Part shown: positions 8,730 through 16,504 of the stretch, in pieces
Layout of the letters: the number at the start of each line of letters is the position of its first letter
How positions within the stretch are numbered: position 1 is the first letter of the stretch
Assembly (NCBI GenBank): GCA_964468725.1
Contig: CAYXVU010000037.1
Location: 1 to 35,143 of the forward strand
Source of the DNA: CAYXVU01 sp964468725
GTDB taxonomy: Bacteria; Acidobacteriota; Blastocatellia; UBA7656
Reading direction: 5' to 3'
DNA: 35,143 bases
Position numbers and translations under genes: made by a program
The notes under the pieces: model-generated
Told to the model about the DNA's origin: nothing
The model's input: only the letters and a program-made list of their open reading frames with translations
The model's database searches: none

Positions 8730-10682
8730 ATGCAGGGCGTAAAAGACAGAATCTATGAGTTTGGACCGTTCTCTTTGGATATGGTTAGGCGCACCTTATC
8801 GCGTGATGGTGTGCCGTTACAACTTTCCCAAAAAGCCTTCGATACGCTGGTTGTGCTGATCGAAAATCGCGGTCGCGTCGTCGAAAAAGGCGAGTTACTC
8901 AACCGGATATGGCCGGATAGCTTCGTTGAAGAGATCAATCTCAATGTGCAAGTCTCTACGCTCAGAAAAACGCTGGGAGAAAGCCCAACCGAACATCGTT
9001 ACATTGTTACGGTTCCCAAAAGAGGCTACAGCTTTGTAGCCCCCATACAGGAAACCCTTGAGCCCGTCCTTACGACGCGCCAGCGTCTCACAAATGGTCA
9101 ACCTGCTGACCCGCCACTCTTGCCAAGCAAGAGTGGCGTCTCGAAGACGAGTTTTACGTTGACGGCGATCTCCGTTGACGACCCGTCTGTATCTTCCTCG
9201 CCGGTGCCGCGCCGTAAAAGGTTTCAGCGCTCGCACCTCTTTCTTTTGGGGCTAATCCTGTTTGCGCTCGGCGTTGCAACCACTCTCTTGGTCATCAAAC
9301 GGTTCCGCCTCTCCCCTGAGCGACCGATCAAAACGATGGCCGTCCTGCCCTTTAAATCCGTCAATGCCGAGGGCGATAAATCGTTAGAGCTTGGCATGGC
9401 GGATGCCTTGATTACCAAGCTCAATCAGTTACCGACTATCGTCGTGCGACCGACAAGCGCGATCTTTCGCTATGCGGAGCAAGATGTTGAAACGTTGGCA
9501 GCCGGACGCGCGCTTGAAGTGGATGCCGTTCTTGAAGGCACGATCCAACAGTCAGCCAATCGTGTGCGTATTACGACGCGATTGATTGAGTTGACCGAAG
9601 GCAAAACGATTTGGGCAGACAGTTTTGAAGAGCGACTGGGGAACCTGTTTGGCGTGCAGGATTCCATCTCCGAGCGCGTGGCACAAGCTTTGGTTGTGAA
9701 GTTGACGGATGAGCAAAAGCAGCAACTGGCAAAGCGGCAAACTGAAGACTGGCGCGCCTTTCAACTCTATTCGCTGGGCTATAACTACCGGCGCAAAGGA
9801 TATCCTGAGGATCTGCAGAAGAGTATCGAATACTACAAACAAGCCATCGCGCTTGACCCCGGTTTCGCCAGAGCTCATGCCGCACTAGCCGAAGTCAAAG
9901 TGTCGTTGTGGGGAGCGCAGATTCCCGATAAAGAGCCATATTTTCTGGAGACCGAGACAGCGGCATCCACAGCTTTGGCGTTGGATGAGACGCTAGCGGA
10001 AGCGCAGGTCGCTTTCGGTTTTTTCAAAGCCAAAATGTGTGGTGACAAACAGTCCGCAAAAGACCATTACCAACGCGCCCTGGAACTGGATCCGAACAAC
10101 GCGTCGGCTTACCACAAGTATGCTCAACTGATTTTGATTGAACAGCCCGACCGTGCGGTTGAGATGATGCAGCAAGCGGCCAAGCTGGATCCGCTCTCAC
10201 CGGCAATCAATGGCTTGCTGGGTCGCTATCTGTTCTTTGTCGGGCAGTACGGCAGAGCCATCGAGCAATGTAACAAGATCGCAGAGATGCTGCCGGACGC
10301 CGCTTGGAATTATGTAACCAAGGGAATTGCTCACGAACAGATGGGGCAATATAAAGAGGCGATTGAGTGGCTCCAAAAAGCCAAAGCTCTTTCCAAAGAA
10401 GAGTCGGGAGAGATTGCTGCATCGCTCGCTCATGCCTATGCCCAAGCGGGGCGGCAAGCGGAGGCTTTGCACATATTGAACAACCTGAAAAAAGACGAAA
10501 AGATGTTGCCCGACTGCGCACTCGTTTACTTGGGATTGGGTGAACAAGATCAAGCTCTGGCCGCCATCAACAAAGCCTTAGCCCAACAGATATCCGTCTC
10601 TTATGCGCTCAGGTTAGACCCGAGATTTGAACCTTTACGACAAGATACGCGGTTCAAGGCGTTGATGGCCGCAAGAAACTAA
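8730..10682 (+). CDS. CadC/OmpR-type winged-helix membrane regulator with TPR sensor region
   Basis: This 650-residue protein has three parts. Residues about 8-108 form an OmpR/CadC-type winged helix (YEFGPFSLD, LSQKAFDTLVVLIENRGRVVEK, INVQ-type recognition helix, HRYIVTVPKRGYSFVAP). Residues about 167-191 form one transmembrane helix (LFLLGLILFALGVATTLLVI). The periplasmic part begins with the KTMAVLPFKS segment common to this family, then GMADALITKLNQL and a stretch like the FlgO/TolB amino-terminal domain. From about residue 365 to the end are tetratricopeptide repeats (YYKQAIALDPGFARAHAALAE, HYQRALELDPNNASAYHKYAQ). Such proteins bind DNA from the membrane without a phosphorelay. It is divergent from the TPR protein at 6969-8192. 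Its targets are unknown. Confidence 0.88.
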   Translation: MQGVKDRIYEFGPFSLDMVRRTLSRDGVPLQLSQKAFDTLVVLIENRGRVVEKGELLNRIWPDSFVEEINLNVQVSTLRKTLGESPTEHRYIVTVPKRGYSFVAPIQETLEPVLTTRQRLTNGQPADPPLLPSKSGVSKTSFTLTAISVDDPSVSSSPVPRRKRFQRSHLFLLGLILFALGVATTLLVIKRFRLSPERPIKTMAVLPFKSVNAEGDKSLELGMADALITKLNQLPTIVVRPTSAIFRYAEQDVETLAAGRALEVDAVLEGTIQQSANRVRITTRLIELTEGKTIWADSFEERLGNLFGVQDSISERVAQALVVKLTDEQKQQLAKRQTEDWRAFQLYSLGYNYRRKGYPEDLQKSIEYYKQAIALDPGFARAHAALAEVKVSLWGAQIPDKEPYFLETETAASTALALDETLAEAQVAFGFFKAKMCGDKQSAKDHYQRALELDPNNASAYHKYAQLILIEQPDRAVEMMQQAAKLDPLSPAINGLLGRYLFFVGQYGRAIEQCNKIAEMLPDAAWNYVTKGIAHEQMGQYKEAIEWLQKAKALSKEESGEIAASLAHAYAQAGRQAEALHILNNLKKDEKMLPDCALVYLGLGEQDQALAAINKALAQQISVSYALRLDPRFEPLRQDTRFKALMAARN

Positions 10683-10770
10683 CGGCACAGTCTTCCGGCA
10701 ACCCCCATGACCTGTTTGCCTGAGCCGAGCGGTTGCCCCGGCTGCACAAAGATGGAACGCTTAAAAGATT

Positions 10771-11868
10771 ATGGCATCTGATCAGCATCTTCCGGCCCTC
10801 GCAGCCGACCGACAAATTACCGCCGCCGCGCATGACCGCAACCGCGAATTGCTGCGGCTCTATCAACATCAACTCATCGAGTTGGAGCCGAAGTTCATGG
10901 TGCAGATGGCGCACCTGACCACACCGGCGACAGTCTGGAAATACATCGAAGGTGCAATCACCAAATCGGTCGCCAGCCTCGTGATGCTCGATTTGGAAGA
11001 TTCGATCCCGCGCAACAATCAAGCGCTGCTCGATCAAGGGCGCGCCCATGTCATTCGCGCCTTCAAGGAGTTGGATTGGGGCACGAAGTTACGCTTCTTT
11101 CGTCCGCGCGGACTTGAACTCGACCCCGCTCATGAAGACATCGCCATCATCGTCGCCGCCGCAGGCGCGCATCTGGACGGACTCATCTATCCGAAGATCG
11201 AGAGCGCCGACGAAGTGCGCTCGATTGATGAAACGCTCACGGCGCTGGAAAACCAAAATGGGTTAGCAGCAGGAAAGATCAAGATCGAAGCTCTTATTGA
11301 ATCAGCCGCCGCCGAAGAGCAGGTTTATGAAATCGCGCGGGCTTCCCGGCGGTTGGTCGGGTTGGTCTTCGGCTCGTTCGATTACTGGGCATCGCTCGGT
11401 TTGTTTAGCGAAACCTACCGCCCGGATCATCCGTTGATCGCCGGAGCGCGCAGTCGCGTTGTCAAAGCAGCGGCAACTGTCGGCATCCCGGCCATCGCCG
11501 AGATGACCACCAACTACCCCACCCGCGATAAGAGCGAAGAGGAACGCCATGCGGCTATCGAAGAGTTTCGCCGCGATGCTCTGCTGGCGCGCGACTTCGG
11601 CTTTGCGGGCAAGTGGACCGGCATCCCCGAACAGACCGCGATGGCAGTAGAGATTTTTCAAATCCCGGATGCGGAGATTGCTCGCGCCATCGGGGAAGCG
11701 CAACTGTTTTTAGCCGCTGAAGCGGAAGGGCGCGGCGCAACCATGATTGGCGGCAAGATGGCCGACCGCGCGACGGATCGCGTCAATCGCAATACGCTGA
11801 AGATCGCCTATGCTCTCGGTCGCCTTGAGGAGGCGGTCGCGCGCGAACTTGGACTCATCACTGGCTGA
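10771..11868 (+). CDS. CitE-like CoA-ester lyase (malyl-/citramalyl-CoA lyase type)
   Basis: This 365-residue protein belongs to the HpcH/HpaI-CitE TIM-barrel family, which makes or splits beta-hydroxyacyl-CoA esters with Mg2+. Visible landmarks are MLDLEDSIP (active-site strand), RFFRPRG (substrate arginine region), YPKIESADEV, IEALIESAAAEEQV with the metal-binding glutamate, and GLVFGSFDYWASLG with the second acidic metal ligand. A C-terminal segment after the barrel (GKWTGIPEQTAMAVE) fits the lid seen in malyl-CoA lyases. The length is slightly above the 320-350 usual for malyl-/beta-methylmalyl-CoA lyases. The ATG at 10771 has only a weak upstream site. The next gene is a mesaconyl-CoA-hydratase-like enzyme, which favours beta-methylmalyl-CoA or citramalyl-CoA over citryl-CoA. 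The exact substrate is uncertain. Confidence 0.82.
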   Translation: MASDQHLPALAADRQITAAAHDRNRELLRLYQHQLIELEPKFMVQMAHLTTPATVWKYIEGAITKSVASLVMLDLEDSIPRNNQALLDQGRAHVIRAFKELDWGTKLRFFRPRGLELDPAHEDIAIIVAAAGAHLDGLIYPKIESADEVRSIDETLTALENQNGLAAGKIKIEALIESAAAEEQVYEIARASRRLVGLVFGSFDYWASLGLFSETYRPDHPLIAGARSRVVKAAATVGIPAIAEMTTNYPTRDKSEEERHAAIEEFRRDALLARDFGFAGKWTGIPEQTAMAVEIFQIPDAEIARAIGEAQLFLAAEAEGRGATMIGGKMADRATDRVNRNTLKIAYALGRLEEAVARELGLITG

Positions 11869-12015
11869 GCCAAAACGAAGAGCAAGAGTTTGATCCGCGA
11901 AGCAACCTTCATCAACGCGCCTGCGAGTTATCGCTCTGCTCATTCATCTATGAGCGTCATCTTTGTTGGGATTCGCGTCGCTTTGCCAACAGCCCCTTGA
12001 TTCGGAGAAAGCCTG

Positions 12016-13122
12016 ATGAGCAAAACCGTCCAACAACCGCGCGTGTGGCAACCGAAATACGGTCGCCTGCTTGATGATTTTCAAGTCGGCGCCGTCTACC
12101 ATCACCCGTGGGAAGTGACAATGGATGATGGAATGTTGGCATTCTTTGCGGCTTCGTTTTTAGATGCCAACCCGCTCTATTCCAGTCAACGCTTCGCGCG
12201 CGCCTTAGGGTTTCGCGGGCGCGTCGTGCATCCGCTGGTGCTGCTCAATCTGGCGCTCAGCTTTACGGTTCATGATATTTCCGAGCAAGCGATTGCGCAC
12301 CTCGCTTATCTCGATCTGCGCTTTCCGAAGGCCGCCTACGCGGGCGATACCTTGTCAGTCTTTTCGGAGATCATCGGTACGCGGGTGTCAGATTCGAAGC
12401 CGGATCGCGGCGTCGTTCACTTACGAACGACCGGCGTCAATCAAGAGGATGAGGTCGTCGTCTGCTTCGAGCGCAAAGCCTTGATCCCGACCGGCAAACT
12501 GGCAGACCGCGCTCACCCGGACGCCTTTGCCAGCCGCGATGACCTGCCTGCTTCCGAGCCTCTCGCCGCATCCAACGCCTTTCTGCCGCCGGAACTCACG
12601 CGCGCCATCCTCGCGCCCATGTGGCGCGGCAGACCGCGCGGCAGATTCGAAGATTTCGAGGCTGGTGAGGTGATTTTACATGACTGGGGACGCACCATCG
12701 GCAGCAGCGAACATATGCAATTGACCATGCTGACGCGCAACTCGCACCCTCTACATTTTGACGAACTCTATTCGCGCGAGCGCAGCTTTGCCAAGACGCG
12801 AGTGGTTGAAGGCGGATTGGTCTTTGCGTGGGTGTGCGCGCTGGCCAGCCGCGACACGACGGCCAACGCTTTATGGGAATGTGGATTTGATCGAGGCTCA
12901 CACCCTGCGCCGGTGCTGACAGGCGACACTCTTTATGCGGCTTCGCGGGTGATCGAGACGCGCGACCACAGCGCGGAAGCCGGGTTGGTACGCTTTCACC
13001 TGATCGGCGTCAAGAATGCCAAGCCCGTTGACTTGCTCGACGCAGGCGTAGAGTTATTCGATGGGAAGTTCGCGGAAAAAGTCTTCGAGATCGAGCGCAC
13101 AGTGCTGTTGCCGAAAAGCTGA
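12016..13122 (+). CDS. Tandem MaoC-fold hydratase, mesaconyl-CoA hydratase-like
   Basis: This 368-residue protein contains two hot-dog (MaoC-like) units. The first (about 20-155) includes FLDANPLYSS and GRVVHPLVLLNL. The second (about 210-345) includes TRNSHPLHFD, matching the hydratase-2 Asp/His active-site pattern, then RVVEGGLVFAWV and LTGDTLYA. Double hot-dog proteins of about 340-370 residues include mesaconyl-CoA hydratase, which interconverts mesaconyl-CoA and beta-methylmalyl-CoA; itaconyl-CoA hydratases are also MaoC-like. The ATG is preceded by GGAGAAAG. It lies 147 bases after the CitE-like lyase on the same strand, so the pair could run consecutive steps: hydrate mesaconyl-CoA, then split to propionyl-CoA and glyoxylate, or the reverse. 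No CoA-transferase or mutase is in view. Confidence 0.8.
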   Translation: MSKTVQQPRVWQPKYGRLLDDFQVGAVYHHPWEVTMDDGMLAFFAASFLDANPLYSSQRFARALGFRGRVVHPLVLLNLALSFTVHDISEQAIAHLAYLDLRFPKAAYAGDTLSVFSEIIGTRVSDSKPDRGVVHLRTTGVNQEDEVVVCFERKALIPTGKLADRAHPDAFASRDDLPASEPLAASNAFLPPELTRAILAPMWRGRPRGRFEDFEAGEVILHDWGRTIGSSEHMQLTMLTRNSHPLHFDELYSRERSFAKTRVVEGGLVFAWVCALASRDTTANALWECGFDRGSHPAPVLTGDTLYAASRVIETRDHSAEAGLVRFHLIGVKNAKPVDLLDAGVELFDGKFAEKVFEIERTVLLPKS

Positions 13123-13148
13123 AGCGGTGACTAACCGGCTTATCCTCT

Positions 13149-13523
13149 TCACCGTAACATCCAGGATGAATCGGAGGCCGTCGCGACCTCATCGTAGCGT
13201 TGCAAATGGTCGCACACGACTCTCACGGTGACCATCGTCAGAAAGCGTCTCATCTGTTCATCGTTTCTACATCGTGCGGCTCTGAGTTCCCGGCACTGCT
13301 CTTCAATCAATCGCTGGTAAACTGAATCGGTCATCTGAACAATCAGCGAGTGGAAGGCATCGGGTGAGAAAGCGAATTCTGCAATCCTTAATTCAAGGGT
13401 TTTGTGCGCGCTGGCTTGAATGAGCGGATGATAGCGTCGGACAAACTCTTGCCAGGCTTGCTCATCAACCGGGCGCTGACAACAGCGTTTGAGCAGGTCG
13501 AAGATGGAGGAGGCTCTTGTCAT
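13149..13523 (-). CDS. Truncated sigma-70-like (ECF) protein, region 2 only
   Basis: These 124 residues resemble region 2 of an ECF sigma factor: WQEFVRRYHPLIQ at the start, a helical FHSLIVQMTDSVYQRLIEE segment, then RRFLTMVTVRVVCDHLQRYD, which corresponds to the -10 recognition and melting helices. No region 4 (-35 recognition HTH) follows; the frame stops at 13149, close to the convergent hydratase gene. The start lacks a convincing ribosome-binding site. It is probably a truncated, non-functional sigma factor, though a region-2-only anti-regulatory peptide cannot be ruled out. Confidence 0.5.
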   Translation of the reverse strand: MTRASSIFDLLKRCCQRPVDEQAWQEFVRRYHPLIQASAHKTLELRIAEFAFSPDAFHSLIVQMTDSVYQRLIEEQCRELRAARCRNDEQMRRFLTMVTVRVVCDHLQRYDEVATASDSSWMLR

Positions 13524-13614
13524 GTGACGAATTAGGTCTGCTATCGGACGAGCCGCTTTTATGGCACGCAGGATTGCACTGCCATTGGTGTGCCTGACAT
13601 CCGCGTCGCAGTCG

Positions 13615-13633
13615 GTTCAAGAACCAATTGGTT
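13615..13633. repeat. Overlapping palindromes
   Basis: GGTTC-AA-GAACC (13615-13626) overlaps the perfect 12-bp palindrome AACCAATTGGTT (13622-13633). The site lies in the gap between the lysozyme-like gene (upstream on the minus strand) and the truncated sigma gene. No T-run follows on either strand, so a protein-binding site is as likely as a hairpin. Confidence 0.35.
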
Positions 13634-13683
13634 GCGTACCCATCGCGCCCCGCTTGGTCAGCAGCCGTTGGAGCGCGCGCTGT

Positions 13684-14301
13684 TCAATTGGTCACGCGCG
13701 AGAAACGTAAAATCTCTTCAAATTGGCGGGCGAGTTGCGCAATGCGATCCGCCTTGTCGAGGCCGTTGATGATTTTGCGCGCGTTGAAATAGTCCGGCGG
13801 GCTGCCATCTTTGATGAAGTTGTCCAATTTCTTGCCGGTAAACCAACCATCCTTCATCCCTTGAACGGCGATGTCATAAGCCAGATCGGGTTCAAGCGCG
13901 CGGTCAGGTTCGGTAAGCAGCGGCACGCCGGTCAGCTTGGCCGCTTTCCCATAATTGGTTCTGCCCGTCAGTTGCACAAATCCGCGACCGTGAAAGAGCG
14001 CGCCATCGCCCGCTTTGGTATTGCCGAGAGTTTTGCCGACCTTTGTCTGCGGCCCGTATCGCTTGTTGAAGTAGGCCGTCGAGCCGAATTCGTGAATCGG
14101 CAAAAAGGTGCGGGCAGTCTCCCAATTGAAAGTAGCCAGCGCATAGGCCAGTTGCCGCAGATCATTATCGCTGCCCGTCCAGCGGGCATCGCTTTCGATC
14201 TTCGTCAACAGCGTATTCAGCGCGTCAACCAGCGTTTGCGTCAGCGGGCCAAACAATTCCCGATAATGGTCAAAGAACGATTTACGATCAAAAGTAAACA
14301 C
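13684..14301 (-). CDS. Glycoside hydrolase family 19 chitinase/lysozyme
   Basis: I place the start at GTG 14301 because GGGAGGAAA lies directly upstream; an upstream ATG at 14349 has no such site. The resulting 205-residue protein is a small GH19 domain. LAYALATFNWETARTF carries the catalytic glutamate (the usual His before it is Trp), EFGSTAYFNKRYG follows, and GRGFVQLTGRTNYGKA is the signature loop, with ARKIINGLDKADRIAQL at the end. GH19 enzymes cleave chitin or peptidoglycan glycan strands; the compact form resembles phage and bacterial endolysins. No signal peptide is visible, so export would need a holin or a non-classical route. No other phage genes surround it. The disrupted genes on either side suggest acquired DNA, but the domain itself looks intact. 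Confidence 0.8.
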   Translation of the reverse strand: MFTFDRKSFFDHYRELFGPLTQTLVDALNTLLTKIESDARWTGSDNDLRQLAYALATFNWETARTFLPIHEFGSTAYFNKRYGPQTKVGKTLGNTKAGDGALFHGRGFVQLTGRTNYGKAAKLTGVPLLTEPDRALEPDLAYDIAVQGMKDGWFTGKKLDNFIKDGSPPDYFNARKIINGLDKADRIAQLARQFEEILRFSRVTN

Positions 14302-14574
14302 GGATTTCCTCCCAAAGTGTGGTTTGGTTGATGCGATCCCGTTTCTCAAACCGGCGCCTTAGAACGGTTGTCAAATGAGTATCCGTGTCCAAAGAGAAAT
14401 TTGCCAGCCCCTTTGGTCGCATCACCCCTCAGATGAAAACCGCTCTAAGGTACCTTCCAGTTGTAACCTGTTCTTTTCTATCTCTATATGACGAAATTGA
14501 AAAAACATTACACCGAACGCGGCAGCGCCGAAGCCCAGCAACGCGGGAGCCTCTCCCTCCTGTTCATCCTTTGC

Positions 14575-15101
14575 CTACTTACGCTGCACGCGCAGAGGAT
14601 ACTCCCCAATGACTTTCGTTTCACCGAAGACTTCCGCGGTGAGCGGCTCGGCCAGGCGTTTGCGATTGGCAATCTTGGCGCTCTCTTCGCCTGTGTAATA
14701 GTCCAAGATTATCCGTTGAGATTCCAGCGGCAACTGAGCCACGCACGTTTCCAGACCGGCCAAGCGGTTCTCCAATCCGACTCTCATTTGGGTTCCTTGT
14801 GATGACCTTCTACAGGATGTCGAAACGGAGGAAGTTGACTCAAACCCATTACCACGCTATGCGGGTCGCGCAGATATTCGCGCGACACATTACGAGCCAC
14901 ACCATAAAAATATCCAAGCAGTGCCTTCGGTTGAATGGTTTCGCCTTTGGCAATCCGTCGCGCCACGCGATTGACCGCTTCATCCGCTAAGTCTTCCGCC
15001 CGCGCACAACCGCGACCATGAAAAAAGAGGATGAGTTGCGCGCGCATCTGCTCATACTCTGCTCCGGCACGTTCAAAGTCTGCATCAAAATGCGTCAACA
15101 A
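14575..15101 (-). pseudogene. Frameshifted ECF sigma factor
   Basis: Two consecutive minus-strand frames together resemble one ECF sigma factor. The first (15101-14784, 105 codons) has region 2: FFHGRGCARAEDLADEAVNRVARRI and YFYGVARNVSREYL. It ends at a TGA that overlaps an ATG (AAATGAG, 14788-14782). The second (14787-14575) continues with the region 4 start: LPLESQRIILDYYTGEES, then AKIANRKRLAE. After that the expected recognition helix is lost in a further frame change. The order and spacing match one sigma-70 family gene of about 180-190 codons split by at least one indel. Translational coupling through ATGA is possible, but the missing end of region 4 argues for inactivation. Confidence 0.65.
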
Positions 15102-15226
15102 TTTGTTTAACGCCTCCTCGGTGAGAATTCAATTTCTTGCCAAAGCAGTCGCATAATCTCACTATCGGCGCAGTCGAGTCAACGTATCCGACCTTACTCG
15201 TTGAGCGGTTCTTACTTTCAATCGCC

Positions 15227-15415
15227 CTACGGCATGAAAGCAATCCAATAATAGGGTGACCGCCCTGCGATAACATCGTCGGTTGAGTTGTGCGCAGGGC
15301 AGCGGTAGGCGGCAATCCTTCGCCATACATCTTGGCGTACAAGGTCTTCATCCATTCGGCAGTCGCTGGGTCATTGACGCTCCATAAGCTGACGACGACG
15401 CGAGCGCAGGCAGAT
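15227..15415 (-). pseudogene. C-terminal remnant of a CHAT-domain (caspase-like) protein
   Basis: On the minus strand VVVSLWSVNDPATAEWMK and TLYAKMYGEGLPPTAALR reproduce the conserved end of CHAT peptidase-like domains. After a frameshift the typical ending SPYYWIAFMP and a stop (15229-15227) follow in another frame. At least one more frame change lies upstream near 15400. The caspase-like His/Cys region and the TPR part usual for bacterial CHAT proteins are missing. Next to the decayed IS5 remnant and the split sigma factor, it is best seen as debris of a sigma/CHAT locus. Confidence 0.75.
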
Positions 15416-15589
15416 ATGCGGGGGAGGATGAAAATTGTGCACTTCTTCGCTCGCGGCCAACCCCAGAAGGCGACAACGGACGCCCTTATCCGTATGGCGG
15501 AGCGAGCAGCGTGAGGTTTCCAAATAGCGTTGCAGGAATTTCACCCACGCTTTCGGCTCTGCCTTGCCCATCGCCTTTTTTACCCATTC

Positions 15590-16260
15590 GAAAAATTGCA
15601 ACTGGCAATAGCGCGGCAAAATCTCTTCTGTCCAGGAAAAGTGAAGTGACAGCCCAGGCGAATGCTGAAAAGCAAAGCTGCTGTAGCAGGACTTCACAAC
15701 CTCAAGTAAGGATGCCGTGCATAGCTGCGTCTTCGGCACCCTCTTCACTCGTGTGGCGTTGGTCTACATAGGCTGCCGCTATGGTTTCGCCAATGACCTC
15801 CTGCGCTTGCTCGCATACTGGACTGACTTACTCCTGACCCTGCTCATTGGCCGCTGTGACACCAAGCGCAAGCAGATGGCCGAGTCTGTCAACAACTAAA
15901 TGCACCTGGCTGCCTTTGCAATGCTTCGCGCCGTCGCAACCAGCGCGCGACCCGCTTTCAGGCGAAGATTGCAGCATCGGGCTATCAAGTAGGGCAGCCG
16001 AAGGCCCTTCGTTTTGCCTTGTGCGATGCGCAGGGCAGCGTGCATACCGTGAGCGAGGCTTTCAAAGACGCTCTTGCACGAACCAACCGGCACAAGCCGT
16101 AGAAGACTTCACACAAGGGATAATCAGGTTGTGGAGCATCTTCGTTGGTGTCGCTGCTTGAGTCCTACCCGAAAGCCCCGCCTCTCACCGGGAATTACCG
16201 GCGAATCAGCAGACCGCTTGTCACCAGATGGAGTTTGGTATAACATCTCGGCTGCATCAG
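15590..16260 (-). mobile_element. Decayed IS5-family transposase
   Basis: Reading the minus strand through several frameshifts and stops gives an IS5-type transposase in order. EDAPQPDYPLCEVFYGL lies near 16150. FESLAHGMHAALRIAQG lies near 16060. After a frame change come PSAALLDSPMLQSSPESG and VHLVVDRLGHLLALGVTAANEQ (about 15990-15840). After an in-frame stop come AAAYVDQRHTSEEGAEDAA and, in a further frame, LEVVK and FAWAV (about 15790-15630). The DDE landmarks LLDS and YVDQ are visible. At least three frameshifts and two stops show it is long inactive. I did not find convincing terminal inverted repeats. Confidence 0.82.
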
Positions 16261-16504
16261 TCGAGATGCCTATCTTGAGTTTTTGAAATCAATTCACTCG
16301 TCCGTGAGGCGAGGTTGTACAAAGAGATTTTCATCTGCCAGTTTGCAATCAACTCGTGCATCGAAGCCCGTAGCTTCGGCGCGTGAACACCAAAGCGTGA
16401 AAGCTGCTAACCTGAAATTGTCGTCTCCCTTGGCCTGTCCGGTTGCCCGCAGGGTGCGCGGAAACTCTTTCACGCCAACCAGTCCTTTTTGAACGAGCAG
16501 TGGT
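16261..16504. other. Non-coding leader of the electron-transfer cluster
   Basis: No gene or clear promoter is seen here. The one structured element is a hairpin, CGAAGC-CCGTA-GCTTCG at 16362-16378, without a T-run. It may carry the control sequence for the cluster that starts at 16505. Confidence 0.3.

Noticed and set aside
10697..10737. GGCAACC/GGTTGCC inverted repeat after the CadC/TPR gene as a terminator.
   Set aside because: The loop is 27 bases and no T-run follows.
13684..14301. GH19 enzyme as evidence of a prophage.
   Set aside because: No holin, tail, capsid, integrase or att-like repeats are nearby; neighbours are sigma, CHAT and IS5 debris.
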